A DNA stretch of 64,000 bases from Pseudoalteromonas sp. T1lg75 (GTDB lineage: Bacteria > Pseudomonadota > Gammaproteobacteria > Enterobacterales > Alteromonadaceae), in assembly GCF_002964705.1 (NCBI RefSeq), contig NZ_PQCD01000055.1:60644-124643 (forward strand), given 5' to 3'. The notes under the pieces are model-generated. The model ran no database searches. It was not told the DNA's origin and saw only the letters and a list, made by a program, of their open reading frames with translations. Position numbers and translations under genes: made by a program. How positions within the stretch are numbered: the first letter of the stretch is position 1; every line of letters starts with the position of its first letter. Shown one piece after another: positions 48,456 to 57,828 of the stretch.

Positions 48456-49025
48456 TTAAAGGCCCGAAGTCAGGGTGATCACCCCTGGATTAACCTCTAA
48501 AGCGAGTTTAAAGCGTGCCAGCAAGGCCTGTTTAGGGTCTTGCTTATTCAGGCTGTACACCGGATATTGGCTCAACGCCTGAGTCAATAATTGCTGCACC
48601 TCTTCGGACAGAGGCGCCAACTTACCGCGGTAGCCCATGGCATCGATATCGGCATTGAGGATTTTAAAATCCTGCAAATAGATGGCGTCTTCATCGCCAT
48701 TAAAATAAGGCACAGCGGCGATATTTAAGCGCACGCGCACCGGCACCTTAAGTGCCAAGGCCTGCATCATCACCGTATTATCCAGCGCGAGCTCAATACC
48801 ATTAGGGCTCTGCTCGGGGCCAATTTGCACACCAATATCATTCACCGTCAGCTCCATAGGCACGCCCATTACGGTGGCATTGGCGCCATAACGATCACTT
48901 TGTTGCAGCAGGCTTTGCTCCAACTCGCCGCTCGTTAGTGAAAAAACACTCAAAGGTGCATGACTGGCGCAGCCACCTAACAAGGCGACACAAGCCAGCA
49001 CCATACCCATTATCCATTGCTTCAT
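48456..49025 (-). CDS. DUF1439 lipoprotein (YceB-like)
   Basis: A 189-residue lipoprotein with lipobox LLGGC (Cys19), followed by a tubular-lipid-binding-like beta domain (FSLTSGELEQSLLQQ; VPMELTVNDIGVQIGP). Its ATG overlaps the stop of the DUF349 gene by 4 bases, so it is the last gene of a tightly coupled unit. Function not known. Confidence 0.85.
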   Translation of the reverse strand: MKQWIMGMVLACVALLGGCASHAPLSVFSLTSGELEQSLLQQSDRYGANATVMGVPMELTVNDIGVQIGPEQSPNGIELALDNTVMMQALALKVPVRVRLNIAAVPYFNGDEDAIYLQDFKILNADIDAMGYRGKLAPLSEEVQQLLTQALSQYPVYSLNKQDPKQALLARFKLALEVNPGVITLTSGL

Positions 49026-51727
49026 ACTGATACCATCTTATCTAATACTACTAGGATGCGCTCACGCTCTTGAGCGTCACCCTGACAAATACCTTGCTCG
49101 TCAACACCCGCCTTGGCTACCCAGGCAAGTAACAGCTCATCAGTGCTGTACTCAACGCCATGGTGTTTGGCATCGAGCATATTGACTTGCTCCTGCATGC
49201 GCTGTGCCGAAAGTGACTCAGGGCTGGCCAGATTATTGGCAATTTCCAGGCGCAGAACGAGCTGCTCACTGCTTAGCTCAATGCGCGAATCATTCAGCCA
49301 GTCTATTGGCAGAGCCTGTCCCTGAGCCAAACTTGCACGCAATCCCTGCAGATGACGGGTTTGCTGTGCCTGCTCTTTAGCATTCAACGCCGCCTCAATG
49401 CGGACCACTAAGTTTTGCTGTCGCCCCTGTAGCTCACGCACTAATTGCAGCTGCTGCACATCATTGCGCAGCTGTTGCAAATCCGCATTGCTTTGCGCTT
49501 GCGCCAGTTGTTGCTCCAACGCCTCAAGGGCACTCAGCTGCTGGGCTTTTTGCTCGGCATGGGCCAGCTGTTGCTGTGCCTTAGCTGCATCGCGCTGACT
49601 AAAGATACTATCGTTTACGCGGCGAAACGCCTGCCATAACTTACGCTCTTTGCTATTGCCGGCAAAGCCGATTTGCTGCCACTGCTGTTGCAGCTCTTTT
49701 AGCGTTTGCGTTGCCGCAAACACATCGTCTTGGCTTTGCAGCTCTTCCGCTTGCTGTAAAAGCGCCGCTTTGGCATTCGCATTGTCTTGATAGAAGTTAG
49801 CAACGCGCTCGCCCATATCCCCTTGAGCATTGCTAAAGGCTTTATTGAGTTTGTGATAAAGCTTACTTTCTAACTGCTTAGCCGCGCGCCATTGTTTTAA
49901 TAGGGCATTGAACTGGTGCTCAAGCTCACGAATTTCAAGCTCACCGCTGCGCTCTCCCAGGCTGGCCATTTGCGCAATTAGCTGTTCGCGCTCGGCAATT
50001 GCCTGCTCTTTAAGCTTTTGTTGCTCGGCAAAATAATCGCGACAAGGGGCAAACGCAGCCTCAATCGCCTGTTCGAATTCGTCTTTCGCCTGTTGCGCCA
50101 CCTCTGGCCCCAACAGCTGCCAGCTTTTACGTAAACGCTTCACTTGCGCCAGGCGCTCGTTGGCATCATCGCAGTCGCCGTTTGCCAGCACTTTCGCGGC
50201 CTCGAGTAACTGCTCTTGTTGTGCTTCGCCGGCATACTGGTGCCAATCTTTGGCTTCACTCAGGGTTTGCGCCAGGCCTTCGTATTCGCGACTGATGTCG
50301 TTTTGAAAATGTTCGGCCAGTTGCTCAAAGATTTCCTGTAGACCATTGAACACACCAAAGGCAACGCGATAGCGGCCCTGGTTGATCAAGCGGCGAATAT
50401 CTCGCGCCTTTTTACGCGCCGCATTCTGCAGTTGCTTTTGCTCCTGCATTAGGGCGTCACTCTGGCTCTGCCAATGCTTGCGGGCTTGCGAAAACTGTTG
50501 CTGCCAAAGCGCTGCCAGTTCTTTAGGAAGTGCCTTAATGGCCTGTTGTAATTGTGCTCGTAACTCGGCTTCGGCGCTAATGGCCGAGTCCAACTCACTG
50601 ACCTCGCCAGGGGCACGTAAGCTACTGTAGCTGGCAAGCTGCTCACGCAGGGCATCCACGTCTTGTTCGTAGGCTGCGAGCTGCTCTACCTGCTTAAATA
50701 AGCGTGCTAATTCCTGCTGCTGGCTTTGCAGCTCGGTGCCGGCCTGCAAGTCTTCACTTTGCAGCATGTCTTTGGCCTGCGCCACCTTGGCATGAAGCCA
50801 GTCGGTTTGAATTTGCTCGTTTCCATCGAAACGCAGTGCCATGGCATTGCTGATCTCTTCGGCCAAGGCACTGAGATTGGCCAGGGCGAGTACGCTGCGC
50901 TGTTTGGCTAACTGCTGTTCTTGCTGTTGTTCAAAGGCAACTTTTAGCTTATCGCTATGGGTCGTTAGTTTGGCCGCCAGTTGCGTAAACTTTTGTTGTG
51001 TTTGCCCACGTAGCTCTTCATCCAGCCATTCAAGCTCCAACTGCTGATACTGCTTTTGAAGTTGTGAAAACTGCCCGCTAACTAGCTGATAGTCAGTTTT
51101 GTCACGCAAGGCATTCAGCTTGGCAAGAATCAACTTGGCCTGCTCGGCCACCTCAACCGGCATCTGCGCCTGGCGCTGCTGCTCATCAATGACTTCCTGC
51201 AGTTTTTGCTTAGCCTCACCCTTGGCAACCTTAAGCAGCTTTTCCGTCAGCTGTAACTTCAAGACCAGCTCACACAATTGCAGTTGCAATGCTTCATCCG
51301 CGCCGCGGAATACCTGCTCAACCAAGGGTGCTTTATTTAAGCGGGTTAACAACTTAATTTTAATGGCCGCGGTTTTTTCTTGCAGCGCCAGTTGTTCCAG
51401 GGTTTTATCGGCGGCAAAACGCTCAATATAGCGCTCTTTATCGGCGTCGCTCAGTGCATTAGGGCTGGCTAAAATGGCCTCGGCCACTTTTTGATTGGCA
51501 AGGCGTTTAATGCTTGGCTCACCATCCTGTTGGCAGGCCTGCCACCACAAAGCGACATCGTTAAGCTTTTTCAGCGCTGCGGTACGCACATTGACGCTGG
51601 GGTCTTCACACGCCAGCGTGGTGAGGATGTGTGCATCCTGTTGTTTATCCAACTGGGCTAAGGCCCCCAGGCGAGTGGTTTCTTTTGGATGCTTCCACTT
51701 GGGTTGGAACAACTGTTTAAAGATCAT
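49022..51727 (-). CDS. DUF349 family protein, mostly helical and coiled coil
   Basis: A protein of about 901 residues. The N-terminal 150 residues look like HEAT-type repeats (GALAQLDKQQDAHILTTLAC); the rest is Gln/Leu/Ala-rich coiled coil including DUF349 segments such as WHQYAGEAQQEQLLEAAKVL and WQAFRRVNDSIFSQRDAAK. DUF349 proteins are of unknown function. The start at ATG 51727 is chosen; a GTG two codons before is possible. It overlaps the YeaC-like gene by 11 bases and the DUF1439 gene by 4. Confidence 0.9.
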   Translation of the reverse strand: MIFKQLFQPKWKHPKETTRLGALAQLDKQQDAHILTTLACEDPSVNVRTAALKKLNDVALWWQACQQDGEPSIKRLANQKVAEAILASPNALSDADKERYIERFAADKTLEQLALQEKTAAIKIKLLTRLNKAPLVEQVFRGADEALQLQLCELVLKLQLTEKLLKVAKGEAKQKLQEVIDEQQRQAQMPVEVAEQAKLILAKLNALRDKTDYQLVSGQFSQLQKQYQQLELEWLDEELRGQTQQKFTQLAAKLTTHSDKLKVAFEQQQEQQLAKQRSVLALANLSALAEEISNAMALRFDGNEQIQTDWLHAKVAQAKDMLQSEDLQAGTELQSQQQELARLFKQVEQLAAYEQDVDALREQLASYSSLRAPGEVSELDSAISAEAELRAQLQQAIKALPKELAALWQQQFSQARKHWQSQSDALMQEQKQLQNAARKKARDIRRLINQGRYRVAFGVFNGLQEIFEQLAEHFQNDISREYEGLAQTLSEAKDWHQYAGEAQQEQLLEAAKVLANGDCDDANERLAQVKRLRKSWQLLGPEVAQQAKDEFEQAIEAAFAPCRDYFAEQQKLKEQAIAEREQLIAQMASLGERSGELEIRELEHQFNALLKQWRAAKQLESKLYHKLNKAFSNAQGDMGERVANFYQDNANAKAALLQQAEELQSQDDVFAATQTLKELQQQWQQIGFAGNSKERKLWQAFRRVNDSIFSQRDAAKAQQQLAHAEQKAQQLSALEALEQQLAQAQSNADLQQLRNDVQQLQLVRELQGRQQNLVVRIEAALNAKEQAQQTRHLQGLRASLAQGQALPIDWLNDSRIELSSEQLVLRLEIANNLASPESLSAQRMQEQVNMLDAKHHGVEYSTDELLLAWVAKAGVDEQGICQGDAQERERILVVLDKMVSV

Positions 51728-51998
51728 TTTCACTGAACCTAGCTATTTCGTTTTCGGCCTTAAATTGCTGCTTTAATTCTTTCTTAGACTTTTGCACCAG
51801 CTGGCCGTCGGCGCCAACGGTGAACTGCTCGTCGCTTTTGAGCACCTTGGCTTGATAGAGCATCACCAGTTGCACTGTTTGCTCTTTTTGTTGTTCGCTT
51901 AACGGGCTGCCATCTGGCCACTTGCCGGTTGCGGCGCCGTATTGCAGACGTTCGTATACTTCAGGGGTAATAGACAGGACTAACTGGTCAATATTCAT
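51717..51998 (-). CDS. yeaC: YeaC-like DUF1315 protein
   Basis: A 93-residue soluble protein that aligns with E. coli YeaC: LSITPEVYERLQYGAATGKW, LSEQQKEQTVQLVMLYQAKV and GADGQLVQKSKKELK. Function unknown. It overlaps the zinc-ribbon gene by 4 bases and the DUF349 gene by 11 bases. Confidence 0.88.
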   Translation of the reverse strand: MNIDQLVLSITPEVYERLQYGAATGKWPDGSPLSEQQKEQTVQLVMLYQAKVLKSDEQFTVGADGQLVQKSKKELKQQFKAENEIARFSENDL

Positions 51999-52324
51999 AA
52001 TTTTTTTCTTTTCAAAAACACTAAACGAACGCGGTTAACTAGGTACCAGACGACACCAATGGCAATGGCTCCATAACAAGCTGTTTGCTGCCATGAGCCG
52101 GGCACCGGATGTTGCCAGTAAAGGACTAAAAAGCCACCGAGGAAAAGGATTAAGGCGATAAAAGACTGGTTCATCAGCGACTGCTGTTTTTGCGTTTTAG
52201 TACGCGCCGCCAATCGGGTTTTGGTTTCGGCATCCATTTCGCCAAAAGCGGCATTGCAATGGGGACAGGCTTTATGTTTGTCGGATATCGATTTTTGACA
52301 TTGCGGACATGAGATTATGGCCAT
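51995..52324 (-). CDS. Zinc-ribbon membrane protein
   Basis: A 109-residue protein with an N-terminal zinc ribbon (CPQCQKSISDKHKACPHCN), a short linker and two transmembrane helices (FIALILFLGGFLVLYW; ACYGAIAIGVVWYLVN), ending with a basic tail. The ATG at 52324 has TAGGAG upstream. It is the first gene of the unit leading to yeaC, DUF349 and DUF1439 genes. Function not known. Confidence 0.8.
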   Translation of the reverse strand: MAIISCPQCQKSISDKHKACPHCNAAFGEMDAETKTRLAARTKTQKQQSLMNQSFIALILFLGGFLVLYWQHPVPGSWQQTACYGAIAIGVVWYLVNRVRLVFLKRKKL

Positions 52325-52354
52325 GCTTACTCCTAGGTGCAATTGCGCGCCAAT

Positions 52355-52377
52355 AAAAAAGGCGCCACTTGGCGCCT
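52355..52377 (-). terminator. Terminator of the sodium:alanine symporter gene
   Basis: On the minus strand, AGGCGCC pairs with GGCGCCT across an AAGT loop, followed by a run of TTTTT. It lies between the symporter gene and the zinc-ribbon gene. Confidence 0.88.
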
Positions 52378-52482
52378 CATTGTACTGGTTTTATTTGTCG
52401 ATGTCTTTTTTGAATTTAAGGCAAATGCCGAGATTCAAAAATGGGGGTGAGCTACACCTCTGCATCAACAAAATGAACCTAT

Positions 52483-53985
52483 TTACTCAGCATCTTTTGA
52501 TTGCTTAGCAAGACGTTCTTCCCAGAAGGTGGCGTTTTTAATGCCTAATTTTACCGGGTCAAATGTCACTTTACCGCCCGCTTTCTTCTGCTCTTCGTAA
52601 TCACGCAAGCAGGTCAACGCCGGCTTGGCGACAAACAGAATAGCCAAGATACCAACAATGTTGATCCACGCCATCAGGCCCACACCAATGTCACCGATAT
52701 TCCAGATATAACCAGAGCTGTTAACCATGCCATATGAAACCATAAACATGATCACCAACTTCACAATCACGATTGGGATGTTGCCTTTGAAGTAACGGTT
52801 TAAGTAGGCCACGTTGGTTTCGGCAATGTAGTAGTACGCCAGTATAGTGGTAAATGCGAAGAAGAATAAAGCAATACCGACAAAGGCATGGCCAAAGTCA
52901 CCAAACACTTTGAACAAGGCCATTTGGGTAAATGCCGCAGAGCCGATTTCGGTTGCCGCATCCACATTTTGCACAATAAATTGGCCCGCAGGTAGTTCAC
53001 CAACCACATTGTACTGCTGGGTAATCAGGATCATTAAAGCCGTCGCCGTACACACGAAGATAGTATCCACATACACAGAGAAGGCTTGCACCAGACCCTG
53101 CTGCGCAGGATGGTCAACTTCTGCGGCCGCGGCCGCATGAGGACCGGTACCCTGGCCTGCTTCATTCGAATAAATTCCGCGTTTTACACCCCAGCCAATC
53201 GCCGCACCAAAACCGGCTTGTGCGGTAAAAGCATCGGAAACGATTAATGAGAAGATACCCGGCACTTTATCCAGGTTTAGGAAGACCACGATCAAGGCCA
53301 GGACAATGTAACCCAAGGCCATAAACGGCACGACAATTTGAGTGAAGTGGGCGATACGTTTAATCCCACCAAAGATAATAAAGGCGAGAACAATCAGAAT
53401 AATAGCCAAAGCAACGAGTTTAAAGGTTCCTACCTCACCAAAGCTCGTAGTCACCATTTCACCGTGGCCAAATACCTCGGTAAAGGCATTACCAACCGCA
53501 TTCGCCTGCACACCCGGTAAAAACACGCCACAGGCAACGATGGCAGAGACTGCAAATAAGATAGCCAGCCATTTTTGCTGCAAACAACGGTCAAAATAAA
53601 AAGCTGGGCCACCTCGATATTGGCCATCTTCTTCGGTTTTATAAATTTGGCCTAGGGTTGATTCGGCATACGCGGTGCTAGCACCCAAAAATGCCACGAC
53701 CCACATCCAAAAAATAGCGCCAGGACCACCAAAACCAATCGCAGCGGCGACACCGGCAATGTTACCTACGCCTACGCGTCCGGATAACGACACGGCCAAG
53801 GCTTGAAAAGACGAGATACCTTTACTTGATTCATTCGAGCTCAGCAGCAACTTCCACATTTCTTTGAAATGTCTTACTTGCGCAAAACGGGTTAGTAAGG
53901 AATAAAATAGACCTGCGCCTAGACAGAGATAAATGAGTGCACTACTCCACACAACGTCATTAACGGCGCTTACAAAAGCTTCCAT
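52483..53985 (-). CDS. Sodium:alanine/glycine symporter (AGCS family)
   Basis: A 500-residue inner-membrane transporter with about eleven helices that imports alanine or glycine with sodium. Typical motifs: FQALAVSLSGRVGVGNIAGV, GGPGAIFWMWVVAFLGASTA, KTEEDGQYRGGPAFYFDRC, and GVKRGIYSNEAGQGTGPHAA. The C-terminal tail is polar. It is a single-gene unit with its own terminator. Confidence 0.93.
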   Translation of the reverse strand: MEAFVSAVNDVVWSSALIYLCLGAGLFYSLLTRFAQVRHFKEMWKLLLSSNESSKGISSFQALAVSLSGRVGVGNIAGVAAAIGFGGPGAIFWMWVVAFLGASTAYAESTLGQIYKTEEDGQYRGGPAFYFDRCLQQKWLAILFAVSAIVACGVFLPGVQANAVGNAFTEVFGHGEMVTTSFGEVGTFKLVALAIILIVLAFIIFGGIKRIAHFTQIVVPFMALGYIVLALIVVFLNLDKVPGIFSLIVSDAFTAQAGFGAAIGWGVKRGIYSNEAGQGTGPHAAAAAEVDHPAQQGLVQAFSVYVDTIFVCTATALMILITQQYNVVGELPAGQFIVQNVDAATEIGSAAFTQMALFKVFGDFGHAFVGIALFFFAFTTILAYYYIAETNVAYLNRYFKGNIPIVIVKLVIMFMVSYGMVNSSGYIWNIGDIGVGLMAWINIVGILAILFVAKPALTCLRDYEEQKKAGGKVTFDPVKLGIKNATFWEERLAKQSKDAE

Positions 53986-54344
53986 GGATATCCTCTATAA
54001 TTATATTTTTTATTCTTAGTTACGATACTGAGAATGCGGGACATAAGGCAGTGAGGATCGGTTAGCACACTTACCCCACTCTTCAACCTTTGGAATATTA
54101 ACTTATACCACCCAAGTTTGTTAACAGTTAATTTTCAATCCAACTGCATCTGGGTGTCTACTGGTACGTATTAGAAAAATAAAAGTCTTTAAATTTTAAT
54201 ATGTTAAACCAACCTAACCAGTATTCATCCTGACTATGTTAAAAGTAATAAAAAAGGCATGGGCCGTTATACGACGCATGCCTTTATTCGCTGCTAAGCT
54301 GTTAAATGGGCACTCGCGATGACTACTGCCCATGCTTTAGCGCA
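53986..54344. other. Intergenic region upstream of the symporter gene
   Basis: This 359-base AT-rich gap holds the promoter region of the symporter gene (minus strand) on its left side and the terminator of the carboxypeptidase gene on its right. I see no other gene, repeat or RNA. Confidence 0.6.
54251..54285 (-). terminator. Terminator of the cytosolic carboxypeptidase-like gene
   Basis: On the minus strand AAAGGCATG pairs with CATGCCTTT, with further pairs inside the loop, followed by TTTTTT. Confidence 0.82.
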
Positions 54345-55472
54345 TTATCTCAACTTATCGACCACAGCAACGATGGCGCTTAGGGTATCCTGGCCAAACT
54401 GATAAGAGCGGCGATCAGACCAACCATAATCTAGGTCTGGCAAGTTGGCGTTATCTTTAAACGGCATTTCTACCGTGTAGGCCAAGGCCTTAAACTCTTC
54501 ACCCACGGCGCAAGATGCCACGGTCAAGTTGGCCTCGCCCGGCGCGTCTTTATCGTAACCGAACTCGTCCTGGAACTCAGGCGTGATGGTCAATAAGGCT
54601 TGCTTAAAGGTGTTTTCTAACTCTTCTAAGCGCGCATCATAGCTTGGGATCCCTTCACTGCCGGCAACAAAGTTGTAAGGCAGGGCTTCATCACCGTGGA
54701 TATCCAGATACATATCCAGGCCTACCTCACGCATTTTATTCATCACCAAGAATACTTCCGGGCTCTTTTCCATGCTAGGAGTAGCCCATTCACGGTTTAG
54801 GTTCACGCCGGCCGCATTGGTGCGCAGGTGGCCACGCACGCTGCCGTCCGGGTTCATGTTCGGCACTATATAGAACACAGCCTTGCATAATAAGGCCGCC
54901 GCATGCGGGTCTTCGTCGTCCAGTAGTTTGTGTAGCAAGCCTTCAACGAACCATTCGGCCATGGTTTCGCCCGGGTGTTGACGTGCGGTGATCCAGATGT
55001 TTTTCTTTTCTGCACTCGGCTCACCGATGCGCAGCACCGTCATATCACGACCATCCAGGGTTAGACCCAGGTTTTGCGCTTCACAAATAGCGTGGCTTTG
55101 TGCCCAATACACTAGATCCAGATGACGGTCGTAGCTGTACGGCGCAAAGTAGGCGAAGAACATCTGTGAACATTCAGGCTCAACGTCGATAACTAGGCTT
55201 CCGTCTTCATAACGGGTCGGCACGCGGAACCAGGTTTGACGGTCGTATGAGGCCACAGCCTGGTAATCGTCCCAGCCTTCTGGATAAGCTGACTGCGCCA
55301 ACTCATTGATCTGAATACGATGCTCAACAAACGCCGTGGTCTCTAGGCGAAAGTGGAACCACTGATAAAAATCAGACTGGTTGTCCTTATTGATCTCTAG
55401 CTGGATATTCATCGGGTTTTCACAAGCGATAACCTTGATATTACCACTGTCGAAATTACTGGTGATCTTCAT
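54345..55472 (-). CDS. M14-type cytosolic carboxypeptidase homologue
   Basis: A 375-residue protein of the CCP (Nna1/AGBL) group of M14 peptidases, whose eukaryotic members remove Glu from tubulin. An N-terminal beta-sandwich domain (about 1-125, including FYQWFHFRLETT) precedes the peptidase domain with zinc ligands in ARQHPGETMAEWF and DIHGDEALPYNF, the substrate Asn-Arg in NLNREW and the catalytic Glu in AYTVEMPF. It has no signal peptide. Bacterial substrates are not established. Copy C of the intergenic repeat ends 17 bases from its start. Confidence 0.9.
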   Translation of the reverse strand: MKITSNFDSGNIKVIACENPMNIQLEINKDNQSDFYQWFHFRLETTAFVEHRIQINELAQSAYPEGWDDYQAVASYDRQTWFRVPTRYEDGSLVIDVEPECSQMFFAYFAPYSYDRHLDLVYWAQSHAICEAQNLGLTLDGRDMTVLRIGEPSAEKKNIWITARQHPGETMAEWFVEGLLHKLLDDEDPHAAALLCKAVFYIVPNMNPDGSVRGHLRTNAAGVNLNREWATPSMEKSPEVFLVMNKMREVGLDMYLDIHGDEALPYNFVAGSEGIPSYDARLEELENTFKQALLTITPEFQDEFGYDKDAPGEANLTVASCAVGEEFKALAYTVEMPFKDNANLPDLDYGWSDRRSYQFGQDTLSAIVAVVDKLR

Positions 55473-55489
55473 TGCTGATCCTTATATTG

Positions 55490-55650
55490 ATACCAATTCA
55501 CTTAAATAGCCAATCATTCTAGCGGGCTAAATATCGTGCTAACTGCGTTGGAATTTTTCTATGTAGAATACTATATAAGAAAAACTCCGCCTTGTTATCA
55601 CATCATTTATCCAGCGCTATCTCTGATCACATAATTAACAGAATTGGCAT
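55490..55650. repeat. Palindromic intergenic repeat, full form (copy C of three)
   Basis: This 161-bp element begins ATACCAATTC and ends GAATTGGCAT (one mismatch to the inverted repeat). Its central arms, TTTTTCTATGTAG and CTATATAAGAAAAA, have diverged from copy B yet still pair, which suggests that the hairpin is kept. It lies just upstream of the carboxypeptidase gene start. Confidence 0.87.
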
Positions 55651-55707
55651 TAGTGCGATAGCCTGGCCTTTCCCTCACTCTAATGCTGGGAAAGTCAGTA
55701 TTAGCAA

Positions 55708-55733
55708 TAAAAAAGCCGACACTCGGTGTCGGC
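55708..55733 (-). terminator. Terminator of the GAPDH gene
   Basis: On the minus strand GCCGACA pairs with TGTCGGC around CCGAG, followed by TTTTTT. Confidence 0.92.
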
Positions 55734-55754
55734 TAGTCTTGTTCTTTACGCTTA

Positions 55755-57200
55755 TTAGCGTGGCAAGCTTGGGTGAGTAACCTCAGCCATGTCTTGCATA
55801 CAACGTACAACCTGACAGCTGTAACCGAACTCGTTATCGTACCAAACGTAAAGTACTACGCGGTCACCGTCAACGATGGTTGCTTGTGAGTCAACAACAC
55901 CTGCGTAACGGCTGCCTACAAGGTCAGTCGACACGATTTCTGTCGACGCTGTGTAGTCGATTTGGTCGCGCAGGTCAGAGTATAGTGCAGTGTCACGTAG
56001 GAAGGCATTTAGCTCTTCAACGTTTGTTGCAGTTTCAAGGTTCAGGTTCAAGATAGCCATTGAAACGTTAGGCGTAGGTACGCGGATAGCGTTACCAGTT
56101 AGTTTGCCTTCTAGCTCTGGAAGCGCTTTAGATACCGCTTTAGCCGCACCGGTAGAGGTAATAACCATGTTCAGTGCTGCAGCACGACCACGACGCTCTG
56201 CTTTGTGGTAGTTGTCGATTAGGTTTTGGTCGTTGGTGTACGAGTGTACCGTTTCAACGTGACCATTTTTAATACCGAACTTGTCGTTAAGAGCCTTCAA
56301 GGTTGGTGTGATGGCGTTAGTTGTACAGCTTGCCGCACACACGATCTTGTCTTCAGCTTTGATATCCTGGTTGTTAACACCGTATACGATGTTTTTGATA
56401 TCACCTTTAGCGGGAGCAGTAAGTAGTACTTTTGCCGCGCCTTTTGCTTCAAGGTGTTGGCCCAAGCCAGCTTCGTCTTTCCAGATACCTGTGTTATCAA
56501 CAACTAGTGCATCTTTGATGCCGTAAGCTGTGTAATCAACTTCGCTTGGTGAGTTAGCGTAGATAACCTGGATGTAGCTGCCGTTTGCTTTAATGGCATT
56601 ACGCTCGGTATCAACAGTGATTGAACCGTTGAAAGGACCGTGGATTGAATCACGACGCAACAGGCTGGCACGCTTTTCAAGGTCACCGTCTTTACCGCCA
56701 CGAACAACGATGGCACGAAGGCGAAGATCAGCGTAAGGACCTGATTTTTCGATAAGTAGACGAGCTAGTAGACGACCGATACGACCGAAACCGTAAAGTA
56801 CTACGTCACGTGGCTCTTTTGCTGAACCGGCGTTAACGATTTCAGCCAGTTCATCGTTTAGGTATTCTTCAACAGAGCGACCATTGGCTGCATCTTTGTA
56901 TAGGTAGTTATAAGCTAACTTACCGATATCGATACGAGCAGAGTTTAACTCCATTTTGCTAATAGCTTCTAGGAATGGGAAGCTTTCACGTAAACGCAGT
57001 TTTGAATCTTCAAATTGAGCGACGGTTTTGTGCGCTTTGATGATATCGATGGTGCTGGCACTAACTAGTGGACGGCCATATACAGCAATTTCGATACCAC
57101 GGTTGCGGTACAGTTTACCAATAATAGGTTGCATACTTTCAGCGAAGTCTTGGCGTTCCTGCCAGCTGTTTAAGTATTCTTGCTCGTGAGATAAGGTCAT
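55755..57200 (-). CDS. gap: Glyceraldehyde-3-phosphate dehydrogenase, long form
   Basis: A 481-residue GAPDH with an extra N-terminal region of about 125 residues before the NAD-binding fold (VVLYGFGRIGRLLARLL). The catalytic Cys is in VCAASCTTNAITP and the partner His in ETVHSYTNDQN; the C-terminal WYDNEFGYSCQVV is complete. This long form is found in several marine gammaproteobacteria beside the usual 330-residue enzyme; its separate role is not settled. Coding sequence shows strong codon bias, which suggests high expression. Confidence 0.95.
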   Translation of the reverse strand: MTLSHEQEYLNSWQERQDFAESMQPIIGKLYRNRGIEIAVYGRPLVSASTIDIIKAHKTVAQFEDSKLRLRESFPFLEAISKMELNSARIDIGKLAYNYLYKDAANGRSVEEYLNDELAEIVNAGSAKEPRDVVLYGFGRIGRLLARLLIEKSGPYADLRLRAIVVRGGKDGDLEKRASLLRRDSIHGPFNGSITVDTERNAIKANGSYIQVIYANSPSEVDYTAYGIKDALVVDNTGIWKDEAGLGQHLEAKGAAKVLLTAPAKGDIKNIVYGVNNQDIKAEDKIVCAASCTTNAITPTLKALNDKFGIKNGHVETVHSYTNDQNLIDNYHKAERRGRAAALNMVITSTGAAKAVSKALPELEGKLTGNAIRVPTPNVSMAILNLNLETATNVEELNAFLRDTALYSDLRDQIDYTASTEIVSTDLVGSRYAGVVDSQATIVDGDRVVLYVWYDNEFGYSCQVVRCMQDMAEVTHPSLPR

Positions 57201-57523
57201 TGTTTCTGCCTTTGAAATTTGTTTTGAACGGATATCAACCCCAGCACTTCATTGTTCAGACCACAAAGTGAGAGCGTGATCAAGGACAATATGCCTGTTG
57301 CCGGGCGCCCATATTCTAATGCAAAGTGCCAACAATAACCACCTCTTGTTGGCTTTAACTCACAGCAGTGCAAATAGATGCTGGCAAATTTTGGTGCAGG
57401 GGTAATAAATTGCGGCTTTAGAAAACACAACGCCGGACCATAGCACTTCGAATAGGTGCACAAGCAGGGAGTTGGGAGACATTTTAGGCATTAAAAAAGC
57501 AGCCCTAAGGCTGCTTTTTGTTA
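57201..57523. other. Intergenic region between ihfA and the GAPDH gene
   Basis: This 323-base gap carries the GAPDH promoter region (minus strand) and, near its right end, the ihfA terminator. Open frames in it have no binding site or family resemblance. I found no clear promoter hexamers. Confidence 0.6.
57494..57519 (-). terminator. Terminator of the pheST-ihfA operon
   Basis: AGCAGCC pairs with GGCTGCT around CTAA, extended by A/T pairs; the minus strand ends in TTTTTT. Confidence 0.92.
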
Positions 57524-57826
57524 TTAAGATTCAAGCTTACTGGTACCGACTTCAACACGGGTTTTCAGTTTTTGCCCAGGCCTGAAGGTAACCACACGGC
57601 GCGCCGAAATAGGAATATCCTCTCCGGTTTTTGGGTTACGACCCGGTCGCTCTTTCTTATCGCGAAGATCAAAATTGCCAAAGCCAGAAAGCTTGATCTG
57701 CTCCCCATTCTCTAAAGCTGAGCGGATTTCTTCAAAAAACGCTTCAACTAGTTCTTTGGCATCCTTCTTATTGATCCCCAACTTCTCAAATAGGTGTTCA
57801 GCTATGTCGGCTTTGGTAAGCGCCAT
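57524..57826 (-). CDS. ihfA: Integration host factor subunit alpha
   Basis: A 100-residue DNA-bending protein that pairs with IHF-beta. It has [40 protein letters not shown] and the DNA-arm [20 protein letters not shown]. It follows pheT by 2 bases, the standard pheST-ihfA operon of gammaproteobacteria. Confidence 0.98.
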   Translation of the reverse strand: MALTKADIAEHLFEKLGINKKDAKELVEAFFEEIRSALENGEQIKLSGFGNFDLRDKKERPGRNPKTGEDIPISARRVVTFRPGQKLKTRVEVGTSKLES

Positions 57827-57828
57827 AT

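Noticed and set aside
57197..57463. 88-codon minus-strand frame in the GAPDH leader
   Set aside because: It occupies the promoter region, has no binding site and resembles nothing known.
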